DNA of 64,000 bases from Streptomyces sp. RB17 (GTDB lineage Bacteria > Actinomycetota > Actinomycetes > Streptomycetales > Streptomycetaceae). The stretch is from contig NZ_WEGL01000004.1 in assembly GCF_009604455.1 (NCBI RefSeq), forward strand, positions 372,001 to 436,000. The letters are read 5' to 3'. Shown piece after piece: positions 15,849 through 24,645 of this stretch. A program made the position numbers and the translations under genes. Positions within the stretch are counted from its first letter, which is position 1. Every line of letters begins with the position of its first letter. Under the pieces are notes generated by a model. That model was not told the DNA's origin and did not search any database. It saw nothing but the letters and a program-made list of their open reading frames with translations.

Positions 15849-16102
15849 CGGTGTTCGTACTCGGCGCGCAGTGACATGCAGCGGGCCGCGATGCGTTCCA
15901 GGTCGGCCCGGGCCCGGGTCAGGCCGTCGGCGACGTACCGGCGCTCGATCTCCTCGCGCTGCGCGGTCGTCAGCCACTCCAGGGGCCCGGTGAACTCCCG
16001 TGCGCGCTGCTCCGCCTCGGCGATGCGGGCCTGCCAGAGCAGGTATCCCTCGACCTCGTTGGCGAGTGCGTCGTCGGCTCCCTGCCGCGGCGGACCACTC
16101 AC
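15758..16102 (-). CDS. Small coiled-coil protein with C-terminal membrane anchor
   Basis: The start GTG 16102 overlaps the ctaD stop by 4 nt (GTGA), so it is translationally coupled. The 114-residue product is mostly charged helix (YLLWQARIAEAEQRAREF, ARADLERIAARCMSLRAEYEHRYRELRSR) and ends in a hydrophobic tail, CLAVTLAVCAGCLAMATLSLLL in part. That makes it a tail-anchored or single-pass coiled coil. I do not recognise a named family. Coupling to an orphan oxidase subunit I suggests an assembly or accessory role, which is inference. Confidence 0.8.
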   Translation of the reverse strand: MSGPPRQGADDALANEVEGYLLWQARIAEAEQRAREFTGPLEWLTTAQREEIERRYVADGLTRARADLERIAARCMSLRAEYEHRYRELRSRCLAVTLAVCAGCLAMATLSLLL

Positions 16103-17814
16103 GCCTGTCCTCGGTCGGGCCGCGCCGGGAGCGGGTGCTCGTGCTCTCGCATCGCGATGTCGGGGTGGTGCAGGTCGAACGCCGGGGATTCCGAACGGAT
16201 ACGGGGGAGCGTGAGGAAGTTGTGCCGCGGGGGCGGGCAGGAGGTCGCCCACTCCAGGGAGCGGCCGTAGCCCCAGGGGTCGTCCACGGCGACCGGCTTG
16301 CCGTACCTGGCCGTCTTCCAGACGTTGTAGAGGAACGGCAGCATCGACAGGCCGAGCAGGAACGAGCCGATGGTGGAGACCGTGTTCAGGGCGGTGAAGC
16401 CGTCGGCCGCCAGGTAGTCGGCGTAGCGGCGCGGCATGCCCTCGGCACCGAGCCAGTGCTGGACCAGGAAGGTGGTGTGGAAGCCGATGAAGAGGGTCCA
16501 GAAGGTGATCTTGCCGAGGCGTTCGTCCAGCATCTTGCCGGTCATCTTCGGCCACCAGAAGTGGAAGCCCGCGAACATCGCGAAGACGACCGTGCCGAAG
16601 ACCACGTAGTGGAAGTGGGCCACCACGAAGTACGAGTCGGAGACGTGGAAGTCCATCGGCGGGGAAGCGAGGATGACGCCGGTCAGGCCGCCGAAGAGGA
16701 ACGTGACCAGGAATCCCACCGACCACAGCAACGGCGTCTCGAAGGAGAGGCTGCCCTTCCACATCGTGCCGATCCAGTTGAAGAACTTCACTCCGGTCGG
16801 TACGGCGATCAGGAACGTCATGAAGGAGAAGAAGGGGAGGAGGACGCCGCCCGTGACGTACATGTGGTGCGCCCACACGGTGAGGGACAGGCCGGCGATG
16901 GAGATCGTCGCGGCGATCAGGCCCATGTAGCCGAACATCGGCTTGCGGGCGAACACCGGGATGATCTCGGAGACGATGCCGAAGAACGGCAGAGCGATGA
17001 TGTACACCTCAGGGTGGCCGAAGAACCAGAAGAGGTGTTGCCACAGCAGCGCCCCGCCGTTGGCCGCGTCGAAGACATGGGCGCCGAACCGGCGGTCCGC
17101 CTCCAGCGCGAACAGGGCGGCGGCCAGGACCGGGAACGCGAGCAGGACCAGTACGGCGGTCAGCAGCACGTTCCACACGAAGATCGGCATGCGGAACATG
17201 GTCAGTCCCGGAGCCCGCATGCAGATGATCGTGGTGACGAAGTTGACCGAGCCGAGGATGGTCCCGAAGCCGGAGAAGGCCAGGCCCATGATCCACAGGT
17301 CGCTGCCGACGCCCGGCGAGTGGACCACGTCCGTCAGCGGGGAGTAGGCGAACCAGCCGAAGTCGGCCGCACCGTCCGGGGTGAGGAAACCGCCGACCGC
17401 GATGAGCGAGCCGAACAGGTACAGCCAGTAGGCGAACATGTTCAGCCGCGGGAACGCCACGTCCGGCGCGCCGATCTGCAGCGGCATGATCCAGTTGGTG
17501 AAGCCGGCGAACAGAGGTGTCGCGAACATCAGCAGCATCACGGTGCCGTGCATGGTGAACAGCTGGTTGAACTGTTCGTTGGAGACGATCTGCAGGCCCG
17601 GCCGGGCCAGTTCGGCGCGCATGATGAGCGCCATCACGCCACCGATCAGGAAGAACGCGAAGGACGTCGCCAGGTACAGCGTGCCGATCGTCTTGTGGTC
17701 GGTGGTCGTCATCCACTTCACCATGACGCCGCCGGGCTGCCTGCCCCTGACCGGCACCTCGCTCTCGTAGGCGTCCTCGGCCGCGGCACCATGGGGTTCG
17801 TTGAGGATGCTCAC
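16099..17814 (-). CDS. ctaD: Cytochrome c oxidase subunit I (orphan paralogue)
   Basis: GTG 17814 with AGGAG upstream gives the family N-terminus MSILNEPHG. The 571-residue protein has twelve membrane helices and the haem-copper motifs: FTMHGTVML (haem a ligand region), FWFFGHPEVYI (His-Tyr cross-link site, CuB), WAHHMYVTG (CuB His pair) and VVAHFHYVV (haem ligands). It catalyses oxygen reduction coupled to proton pumping at the plasma membrane. No subunits II, III or IV are adjacent, unlike the main qcr-cta locus, so it is a second copy that must borrow partners or act under special conditions. Confidence 0.96.
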   Translation of the reverse strand: MSILNEPHGAAAEDAYESEVPVRGRQPGGVMVKWMTTTDHKTIGTLYLATSFAFFLIGGVMALIMRAELARPGLQIVSNEQFNQLFTMHGTVMLLMFATPLFAGFTNWIMPLQIGAPDVAFPRLNMFAYWLYLFGSLIAVGGFLTPDGAADFGWFAYSPLTDVVHSPGVGSDLWIMGLAFSGFGTILGSVNFVTTIICMRAPGLTMFRMPIFVWNVLLTAVLVLLAFPVLAAALFALEADRRFGAHVFDAANGGALLWQHLFWFFGHPEVYIIALPFFGIVSEIIPVFARKPMFGYMGLIAATISIAGLSLTVWAHHMYVTGGVLLPFFSFMTFLIAVPTGVKFFNWIGTMWKGSLSFETPLLWSVGFLVTFLFGGLTGVILASPPMDFHVSDSYFVVAHFHYVVFGTVVFAMFAGFHFWWPKMTGKMLDERLGKITFWTLFIGFHTTFLVQHWLGAEGMPRRYADYLAADGFTALNTVSTIGSFLLGLSMLPFLYNVWKTARYGKPVAVDDPWGYGRSLEWATSCPPPRHNFLTLPRIRSESPAFDLHHPDIAMREHEHPLPARPDRGQA

Positions 17815-18007
17815 AACTCGTCTGTCTCCTGATGCTCGCGGTCCGCGCATGACATGAAGTCGGCTACTTGCCATCCTTCGCCGCGCAACGGTGCACGCGT
17901 CGCCCGACGCGCGGCCGACCGCGTGACGGATGCACCCGGTCGGCGTAACGGCGCCTCGCCCCCGGAGTCCCTGGTGGCGCGCCGCTTTCGTGCGGCAGGA
18001 TGGCGCG

Positions 18008-18706
18008 GTGACCGAAGAACAAGATCAGTCCGCTGCCCACTGGCTCACGTTCCGGCCGGTTCAGGTGACCGGGCGGCTGGCTGCCGGGGGACTGCTGCTC
18101 GCCGGGCTCGCCTGGCTCGTGCGAGCGGTGTGGGAGATACGGCTCGCCGTCGCGGGGGAGCCGGGCGACGGGCCGCCGGACCAGGGGAACGGGGTGCACC
18201 GGCCGCTCAACTCCCTGGAGGACTCGTACCACTGGGTGACCTCGCTGGGGGCCGGGCTCGCCCTGGTCTGTGCGCTGCTGTTCCTGTCCTGGCTGTGGCG
18301 GCTGCGGGACAACGCGCGGGCGCTGTCGGGGGAGACGCCGAAGTACCTGGGGTTCTGGGTGTATCTCGGGTGGGTCCTGCCCGTGTTCAATCTGTGGATT
18401 CCGCGCGGGATCGTCGCCGACGCGTTCCGCAGCAGCGCCCCCGGGCGCCGGCTCCCCCGCTCCGTCAACGTGTGGTGGGTGCTGTGGGTGCTCGGGACGT
18501 ACGGCGGGGCGGGGGTCGTCTACCGCGACTCCACCGATGAGCTCATCGGACGTGCCTACAGCGAGGTGTGGCCGCTGCTCGCCTGCGACGCCGCCGTGGT
18601 GGGTGCCGCCGTCGCCGGCGCCCTCGCCGTGCGGGCCGTCACCGCCGTACAGGTGGAGCGGATCCGCGCGATCCGTGCTCAGGTGGCCGAGTCCGAGCCC
18701 GTGTAG
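18008..18706 (+). CDS. DUF4328 integral membrane protein
   Basis: GTG 18008 with CAGGA upstream. The 232-residue product has a short hydrophilic lead and about five membrane helices. It includes the DUF4328-type segment LSWLWRLRDNARAL followed by PKYLGFWVYLGWVLPVFNLWIPRGIVAD, where a W-x-R-x-R-x-N-A run sits between helices. The C-terminal basic helix (VERIRAIRAQV) is cytosolic. Function is unknown. Confidence 0.88.
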   Translation: MTEEQDQSAAHWLTFRPVQVTGRLAAGGLLLAGLAWLVRAVWEIRLAVAGEPGDGPPDQGNGVHRPLNSLEDSYHWVTSLGAGLALVCALLFLSWLWRLRDNARALSGETPKYLGFWVYLGWVLPVFNLWIPRGIVADAFRSSAPGRRLPRSVNVWWVLWVLGTYGGAGVVYRDSTDELIGRAYSEVWPLLACDAAVVGAAVAGALAVRAVTAVQVERIRAIRAQVAESEPV

Positions 18707-18798
18707 CGCACCGGCTCGGACACGTCCGTCCCCACGCGGGCGTCATGGCGGGGGCCGGTGTGTGTGGAGGGGTGGCGGGTGCGGTACGGATGGTCGGT

Positions 18799-19464
18799 AT
18801 GAGCAGTATCGCCATTGTGGGCGCGGGGTCCGGGCTCGGGGCCGCCGTCGCGCGGCGGTTCGGGCGGGAGGGATTCGCGGTGGCCCTCTTCGCCAGGGAA
18901 CAGGAGCGGCTCGACGCGCTGGTGCGGGACCTCGACGGCAGCGGAGTGTCGGCCCGGGGGTTCGTCGCCGACGTGCGCAGGCCGGAGGAGCTGGCCGCGG
19001 CTCTGGGGCGGGCGGCGGCCGAGCTGGGGACCGTCGAGGTACTGCAGTACAGCCCGGTGCCGCACCGGGACTTCATGCGGCCCGTGCTGGAGACCAGGCA
19101 CCGGGATCTGGTCGGGCCCATCGAGTTCTCCGTGTACGGCCCCGTCGCCGCCGTGCAGCAGGTGCTGCCGGGGATGCGCCGGCTGGGGCGCGGGACGATC
19201 CTCCTGGTCAACGGCGGGACCGCCGTCGTACCGCACACCGAACGGGCCGGGACGTCCATCGCGTTCGCCGCGGAGAGCGCGTACGGCCATCTGCTGCACG
19301 AGCGGCTGGCCGGCGAGGGCATCCATGTCGCGCAGCTGGTGATCCCGGGGGCGATCACTCCGGGGCACGCGCGCAAGGATCCGGCCGTGCTGGCGGAGAC
19401 GCTGTGGGGCATGCACCGGGACCGGCACGGATTCCGGCACTTCGCCGACGATCTCGACAGCTGA
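18799..19464 (+). CDS. Short-chain dehydrogenase/reductase (SDR), atypical catalytic motif
   Basis: ATG 18799 gives the typical MSSIAIVGAGSGLGAAVARRF Rossmann start. The 221-residue protein has the glycine-rich NAD(P) loop and the TLLVNGG-like strand, but the usual Tyr-x-x-x-Lys reads AYGHLLHE, so the catalytic Lys is absent. It may bind NAD(P) without classical dehydrogenase chemistry. An ATG nine bases upstream is an alternative start. Substrate unknown. Confidence 0.88.
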   Translation: MSSIAIVGAGSGLGAAVARRFGREGFAVALFAREQERLDALVRDLDGSGVSARGFVADVRRPEELAAALGRAAAELGTVEVLQYSPVPHRDFMRPVLETRHRDLVGPIEFSVYGPVAAVQQVLPGMRRLGRGTILLVNGGTAVVPHTERAGTSIAFAAESAYGHLLHERLAGEGIHVAQLVIPGAITPGHARKDPAVLAETLWGMHRDRHGFRHFADDLDS

Positions 19465-19480
19465 CCCGGGGCCCCGGGGC

Positions 19481-19496
19481 TGACAGGGCACTGTCA
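19481..19496. promoter_or_regulatory. Dyad upstream of glpF
   Basis: TGACAG-GGCA-CTGTCA is a perfect 6-bp inverted repeat, 70 bp before the glpF start and just after the SDR stop. It is a candidate repressor site for glycerol-responsive control, or a weak terminator for the SDR gene. Confidence 0.4.
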
Positions 19497-19566
19497 CCCT
19501 GCGGGGTGTGGGTTTGTGGGCGAACATGGTGATGTTGGCCGTATTGCTCTCTTCAAGGGGGCCTCC

Positions 19567-20514
19567 GTGGCTGTCGACATCCCCGCGCTCGTCAAGCCGT
19601 CCCGGCTCAGAAGCCGGGGCGGACTGCTGGGCGAGTGCCTCGCCGAGTTCCTCGGGACCTTCGTGCTCATCTGCTTCGGCTGCGGCGTGGTCGCGATGGC
19701 GGTCGCGGCACTGCCCGGTTCGGGCCGCGCCGCGACGCCCACCACGATCTTCCTGGCGGCCGGTGACTGGCTGCTGATCAGCTGGGGCTGGGCGTTCGCC
19801 GTCGTGTTCGGCGTGTACGTGGCCGGCGGCGTCAGCGGTGCCCACATCAACCCGGCGGTGACGCTGGCCATGGCCGTGCGCCGCGGATTCCCCTGGGCGA
19901 AGGTGCTGCCGTACTGGTTCTCGCAGGTCGTCGGCGCGCTCACCGGCGCCGCGCTGGTCTACCTCGTGTACCACCAGGCGATCAGCGCGTACGACGCCGC
20001 CTCGCCCGCGCCGAAGGTGAACGGGCGCACGAACGCCACGTTCTCGATCTTCGCCACCTTCCCGGCGGCCTACTTCCACGGCGGGATCTGGGGGCCGCTG
20101 ATCGACCAGATCGTCGGTACGGCGTTCCTGCTGATGCTGATCGCGGCCGTCCTCGACGTGCGCAACCAGGCCGTGAAGGCCAACCTCGGCCCGCTGGTCG
20201 TGGGCTTCGTCGTCGCCGCCATCGGGATGTCCTACGGCGCCAACGCGGGCTATGCCATCAACCCGGCCCGCGACTTCGGTCCGCGCCTGCTCACCTATGC
20301 GGAGGGCTGGGGCAGCCTCGCCTTCCCGGGCAGTGTGTCCGGCGTCTACAGCGGCTACTGGTGGATCCCGATCGTCGGGCCGCTGATCGGCGGCGTGATC
20401 GGGATCGTCGTGTACGACCTGTTCATCGGGGACGTCCTGCTGGTGCGGGCGGAGACGGCCGAGCTGCCCGAGCCGGGCCGCGTCCGGCCGGTGATCGAGG
20501 TCGACGAGGAGTGA
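19567..20514 (+). CDS. glpF: MIP family glycerol facilitator
   Basis: GTG 19567 follows AAGGGGG. The 315-residue protein has six membrane helices and both pore boxes, HINPAV (Asn95) and AINPARDFGPR (Asn232). Asp236 after the second box is the marker of glycerol-type aquaglyceroporins as opposed to water channels. It facilitates glycerol diffusion across the plasma membrane. GlpK and GlpD, which normally follow in Streptomyces glycerol operons, are absent here, so this is a stand-alone copy. A dyad at 19481 may regulate it. Confidence 0.93.
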   Translation: MAVDIPALVKPSRLRSRGGLLGECLAEFLGTFVLICFGCGVVAMAVAALPGSGRAATPTTIFLAAGDWLLISWGWAFAVVFGVYVAGGVSGAHINPAVTLAMAVRRGFPWAKVLPYWFSQVVGALTGAALVYLVYHQAISAYDAASPAPKVNGRTNATFSIFATFPAAYFHGGIWGPLIDQIVGTAFLLMLIAAVLDVRNQAVKANLGPLVVGFVVAAIGMSYGANAGYAINPARDFGPRLLTYAEGWGSLAFPGSVSGVYSGYWWIPIVGPLIGGVIGIVVYDLFIGDVLLVRAETAELPEPGRVRPVIEVDEE

Positions 20515-20520
20515 CCGGGT

Positions 20521-20830
20521 TCAGCCGCAGCCGCTGTCGGCTTCGGTGGCCGCCCGGCGGGCCGTCACCGCGATCTCCGCCGGCGCCGCCGGACGGCGGG
20601 CGAGCGCCCTGCGGCCGGTGAGCCCGAGCGCGGCCCAGGTGCGCGGGCGCTTGCCGAGGTGGCCCTTGGGGATGCTGACGTACCCCGTCTTCTCCAGCGC
20701 GGAGACGGTCTTGCTCAGCGTGGAGCCGCAGACCACGCCGCGTGCGGGACCGGTCATGCGGTGCGGGCCTGCTGCCGTGTCGCGCGCAGGACGTACTCCA
20801 CGCCGGAGGCCGGGCCGGTCGGCCGGGCCC
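20521..20830 (-). pseudogene. Decayed winged-helix regulator (N-terminal half missing)
   Basis: The open frame 20521-20757 encodes only the recognition helix and wing of a small MarR/PF13601-type regulator (LSKTVSALEKTGYVSIPKG, GKRPRTWAALGLTGRRAL); the preceding helices are missing. Its start ATG overlaps the TGA of another minus frame whose last residues, GVEYVLRATRQQARTA, look like the tail of a membrane protein. I read this as the remnant of a coupled two-gene operon that lost most of both genes. About 200 bp farther upstream carries no coding signal that I recognise. Confidence 0.6.
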
Positions 20831-21034
20831 GCGGTCCCGGCTGAAGCAGCGTGTCACCCCGCCGTGGTGGGCGCCCTGCCACAACAGCACCAGGAAGGTG
20901 GTCAGGCGCCCTGGCCCATGGCGCAACCGCGGGGCCGGTCGCGTTCGCCGGCCTTGCGCGGCGCGCTCCGGGCCTTGCAGGCGGCGGCGAGCGCCACTGG
21001 GCGTCCACCGGTTCCCCCGTGCTTGCGAGCGCTT

Positions 21035-22114
21035 TCAGAGCGAGCGGTTCGGCCAGTCCAGGAGGCGGGCGCCGATCACGGCCGTCTGGAGCATGTACCG
21101 GTGCGTCGGGTCGGCGGGGTCGGCGCCGGTGAGTTTGTGGATGCGTTCCAGGCGGTAGGTGAGCGCGCGGACGCTGAGCGAGAGCCGGCGGGCGGCCTCC
21201 GCGGCCACACAGCCGGAGTCGAAGTAGGTGCCGAGCGTGTCCAGCAGGGGTGTGGCTCCGCCGCGGGCCCTGGTGAGCGGGCCGAGCGTGTGCGACACCA
21301 GGTCGACCAGCGCCTGCCGGTCCCGGGCCAGCACCGGGTAGACGAGCAGGTCGGCGGCCCGCAGCACCGGCCCGGCCAGGCCGAGCCGGGTGGCCATCTC
21401 CAGCGCGGCGAGGGCCTCTTCGTACGACTGCACCACCCCGCCGGCGCCGTGCTGCGGGCGGCCGATCGCGACCCGGCCGCCGTCCGTCGCCGCGTACGCC
21501 TGCTTGGCGAAGTGGAGCAGGATCTCGTCCTCGTCGCCGGGTGCGACGCACAGCAGCCGGCCGTTCTTGGTGGTGAGCAGGATGCTGCGGGAGTCGAAGC
21601 GGGCGAGCACGGCGGCCTCGACCCGGCGGGCGACCGTGCCGCCCTCGACGTACGCGGACGGCCCCTCGGCGACGGCCACCGCGTGCGCCCGGGACAGGTG
21701 CAGGCCGAAGCGTTCGGCGCGCTCGGCGAGGCGGCCCAGGTCGCTGCGGCCGTAGAGCAGGTCGTCGATGAACTCCCGGCGTGCGGCCTCCTCGCGGCGT
21801 ACGGTGAGCCGCTGCGCGCGTTCGTAGCCCTCGGCGAACGCGTCGATCGCCTGCTCGACTGCGGCCAGCGTGGCCAGGCCGCTCTCCGCCGGGCCGGGCA
21901 CGGCCGGCCAGGCGGCACGGGTGGCGGCCAGATGGGCCACGATCAGCGCGCGCAGTCCGTGCCCCGCCTCGGCCGCCTGCTCGCCCAGGGTTCGCCGGGC
22001 CTTCAGTTCCTCCCGGGTCAGCCGCCGGCCGGTGGCCGAGACCTCGGCCAGCGTCCGGGTGAAACCGTCCAGATAGCGCTCGGCCGTGTCCCGTATGTCG
22101 CGCCTGTCCCCCAT
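21035..22114 (-). CDS. PucR/CdaR-like transcriptional regulator
   Basis: ATG 22114 gives a 359-residue protein. Residues 1-150 are helical; a GGDEF-derived fold follows (RVAIGRPQHGAGGVVQSYEEALAALEMA). The C-terminus is the PucR helix-turn-helix: DTLGTYFDSGCVAAEAARRLSLSVRALTYRLERIHKLTG in pieces. The order matches PucR/CdaR activators. It is divergent from the flotillin gene with 295 bp between them, which contain a TGCCGG-ACA-CCGGCA dyad, so it may control that gene. Ligand unknown. Confidence 0.92.
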   Translation of the reverse strand: MGDRRDIRDTAERYLDGFTRTLAEVSATGRRLTREELKARRTLGEQAAEAGHGLRALIVAHLAATRAAWPAVPGPAESGLATLAAVEQAIDAFAEGYERAQRLTVRREEAARREFIDDLLYGRSDLGRLAERAERFGLHLSRAHAVAVAEGPSAYVEGGTVARRVEAAVLARFDSRSILLTTKNGRLLCVAPGDEDEILLHFAKQAYAATDGGRVAIGRPQHGAGGVVQSYEEALAALEMATRLGLAGPVLRAADLLVYPVLARDRQALVDLVSHTLGPLTRARGGATPLLDTLGTYFDSGCVAAEAARRLSLSVRALTYRLERIHKLTGADPADPTHRYMLQTAVIGARLLDWPNRSL

Positions 22115-22217
22115 GCCGGCCCCCGTCCCCCGTCCCCCGTGCCCCGTGCTCCCGCGATCTTGACGCGCCGGTGACGTCTTCTTAGCGCCTGTCCGGCATG
22201 CAGACCCTAGTGAACAC

Positions 22218-22232
22218 TGCCGGACACCGGCA
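22218..22232. promoter_or_regulatory. Dyad between PucR-like and flotillin genes
   Basis: TGCCGG-ACA-CCGGCA is a perfect 6-bp inverted repeat with 3-bp spacer in the divergent promoter region. It is a candidate operator for the adjacent PucR-like regulator, but GC-rich dyads are common by chance here. Confidence 0.35.
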
Positions 22233-22409
22233 ATGCGCGGGCGTGTGCCCTGGCCGCACCATCGTCCGCGGGGAGCACTACGGAGGGTCGCGGTGCCGGG
22301 CACCGGCAGAGCGCCGGTACGGAGGACCGGCACGGGGGTCCGGTACACGGTCCGGCACCGCGATCCCGGGGGGCTCCGTACCTCATCGTCTGACGCAAGG
22401 ACGTATGCC

Positions 22410-24599
22410 ATGGAAGTCCTCGGCGCGCTCGTCGCCGCCTGCCTCGTCGTCGTGCTGCTCGCGCTGCTCGCGTTCTCGCGGCTGTACCGCAAGGTGGACC
22501 AGAGCCAGGCCCTGATCGTGTCGAAGACACGGCGGGTCGACGTCTCCTTCACCGGCCAGGTCGTGCTGCCGATCCTGCACAAGGCCGAGGTCATGGACAT
22601 CTCGGTGAAGACCATCGAGATCAGCCGCTCCGGACGGGACGGACTGATCTGCCGGGACAACATCCGCGCCGACATCCGGATCCTGTTCTTCGTGAAGGTC
22701 AACAAGACCGTCGCGGACGTCATCAAGGTCGCCCAGACCGTGGGCACCGAGCGCGCCAGCCACCAGGACACGCTGCAGGAGCTGTTCCACGCGAAGTTCT
22801 CCGAGGCGCTGAAGACCGTCGGCAAGCAGATGGACTTCACGGACCTCTACACCAAGCGCGAGGAACTCCGCTACCACATCATCGAGTTGATCGGCATCGA
22901 CCTCAACGGCTACCACCTCGAGGACGCCGCGATCGACTACCTGGAGCAGACCCCGCTCACCCAGCTCGACCCGGCCAACGTCCTCGACGCCCAGGGCATC
23001 CGCAAGATCACCGAGCTGACGGCGATCGAGCACGTGCGCACCAATGAGGCCCAGCGCACGGAGCAGAAGGAGATCACCCGGCAGGACGTCGACGCCCGCG
23101 AGGCCATCCTGGAGCTGGAGCGCCGGCAGGCGGACGCCGAGATCAAGCAGAAGCGGGAGATCGAGACCTCCCGGGCCCGCGAGGAGGCCGAGACCGCCCG
23201 CGTGGTGGAGGAGGAACGGCTGCGCGCCCAGGGCGCCTTCCTGCGCACCGAGGAGCAGCTGGGGGTCCAGCGGGAGAACCAGGCCCGGGAGATCGCCGTC
23301 GCCGCGAAGAACCGCGAGCGGGTCATCGCCGTCGAGAACGAGCGCATCGAGAAGGACCGCCTCCTGGAGGTCATCGCCCGGGAACGGGAGACCCAGCTGA
23401 CGAAGATCGCCGCCGAGAAGGAGGTCGAGGCGGAGAAGCGGGAGATCGCCGAGGTCGTCCGGGAACGGGTCGCGGTGGACCGTACGGTCGCCGAGCAGGA
23501 GGAGTCCATCAAGAAGCTGCGCGTGGTCGAGGAGGCGGAGCGCGAGCGGCAGGCGCTCGTCATCGCCGCCGAGGCGGAGGCGCAGGAGAAGCTGGTCAAG
23601 GACATCAAGGCCGCCGAGGCCGCCGAGCAGGCCGCCACGCACCGCGCTGCCGAGGAACTCACCCTGGCCGAGGCCCGGTTGAAGACCGCCGACCTCGACG
23701 CGCGGGCCAAGCTGCGGCTCGCCGAGGGCGTCCAGGCGGAAGCGGCGGCCGAGGGACTGGCCGCGGTCCAGGTCCGGGACAAGGAGGCCGAGGTCACCGT
23801 CAAGGCCGGGCGCGCGGAGGCGGAGGCCACCGAGGCGCGGCTGCGGGCCGAGGCCGAGGGCACCCAGGCCAAGGCGCTCGCCGAGGCGCAGGGCGCACGG
23901 GCGAAGGGCCTGGCGGAGGCCGAGGGCGCGCGGGCGGCGGCCGAGGCCACCGAGGCGCGGTTGAAGGCCGAGGCGGAGGGTGCGCGGGCCAAGGGGCTGG
24001 CCGAGGCCGAGGGTGCCAAGGCGAAGGCGCTCGCGGAGGCCACCGCCATCGGCGAGAAGCTGAAGGCCGAGGCCGAGGGGCTGACCGAGAAGGCCGCCGC
24101 GATGGCCGCGCTGGACGAGGCCTCGCGCGGGCACGAGGAGTACCGGCTGCGGCTGCAGGCGGAGAAGGAGATCCGGCTGGCCGGGCTGGAGACCCAGCGG
24201 CAGGTGGCCGAGGCGCAGGCGACGGTGCTGGCGACCGGCCTGGAGCACGCCGACATCGACATCGTCGGCGGGGAGTCCGTGTTCTTCGACCGGCTGGTGT
24301 CCTCCATCGCCCTCGGCAAGGGCGTGGACGGCTTCGTCGACAACTCCCGTACCGCCCAGGCCCTGGCCAAGCCGTGGCTGGACGGCTCGGGGAGCTTCAC
24401 GGAGGACCTGAGCAGGGTGCTGGGCTCGCTGGGCTCGGCGGACGTGCGGAACCTGACGGTGTCGGCGCTGCTGATGAAGCAGATCAGGGGCGGCGGCCCA
24501 CAGGCGGGCCAGCTCCAGAAACTCCTCGAGAGGGCGAGCGAACTGGGCCTGTCGGACACACCGGTGACGGCACTGAACGGCAGCGGCGCGGGGAGCTGA
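22410..24599 (+). CDS. Flotillin-like SPFH/band-7 membrane scaffold
   Basis: ATG 22410 follows AAGGACG. The 729-residue protein has one N-terminal membrane helix (LGALVAACLVVVLLALLAF) and an SPFH domain (about 30-200: QALIVSKTRRVDVSFTGQVVLP, KTIEISRSGRDG). A very long charged coiled coil follows (about 210-610). It includes Ala/Glu repeats of the type AEGARAKGLAEAEG, and the C-terminal globular part is FFDRLVSSIALGKGVDGFV. This is the flotillin layout: a membrane-associated oligomer that organises lipid domains. It precedes a giant AAA ATPase gene, a pairing I have seen in actinobacteria, although a hairpin and repeat separate them. Confidence 0.93.
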   Translation: MEVLGALVAACLVVVLLALLAFSRLYRKVDQSQALIVSKTRRVDVSFTGQVVLPILHKAEVMDISVKTIEISRSGRDGLICRDNIRADIRILFFVKVNKTVADVIKVAQTVGTERASHQDTLQELFHAKFSEALKTVGKQMDFTDLYTKREELRYHIIELIGIDLNGYHLEDAAIDYLEQTPLTQLDPANVLDAQGIRKITELTAIEHVRTNEAQRTEQKEITRQDVDAREAILELERRQADAEIKQKREIETSRAREEAETARVVEEERLRAQGAFLRTEEQLGVQRENQAREIAVAAKNRERVIAVENERIEKDRLLEVIARERETQLTKIAAEKEVEAEKREIAEVVRERVAVDRTVAEQEESIKKLRVVEEAERERQALVIAAEAEAQEKLVKDIKAAEAAEQAATHRAAEELTLAEARLKTADLDARAKLRLAEGVQAEAAAEGLAAVQVRDKEAEVTVKAGRAEAEATEARLRAEAEGTQAKALAEAQGARAKGLAEAEGARAAAEATEARLKAEAEGARAKGLAEAEGAKAKALAEATAIGEKLKAEAEGLTEKAAAMAALDEASRGHEEYRLRLQAEKEIRLAGLETQRQVAEAQATVLATGLEHADIDIVGGESVFFDRLVSSIALGKGVDGFVDNSRTAQALAKPWLDGSGSFTEDLSRVLGSLGSADVRNLTVSALLMKQIRGGGPQAGQLQKLLERASELGLSDTPVTALNGSGAGS

Positions 24600-24606
24600 G
24601 GCCGGC

Positions 24607-24628
24607 CGGGGGTGCGGCAGCACCCCCG
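24607..24628 (+). terminator. Terminator-like hairpin after the flotillin gene
   Basis: Arms CGGGGGTGC and GCACCCCCG with a GGCA loop lie eight bases past the flotillin stop. A full stop of transcription here would separate it from the downstream ATPase gene; partial readthrough is possible. Confidence 0.55.
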
Positions 24629-24645
24629 AAGCCGACGGGACTGCA

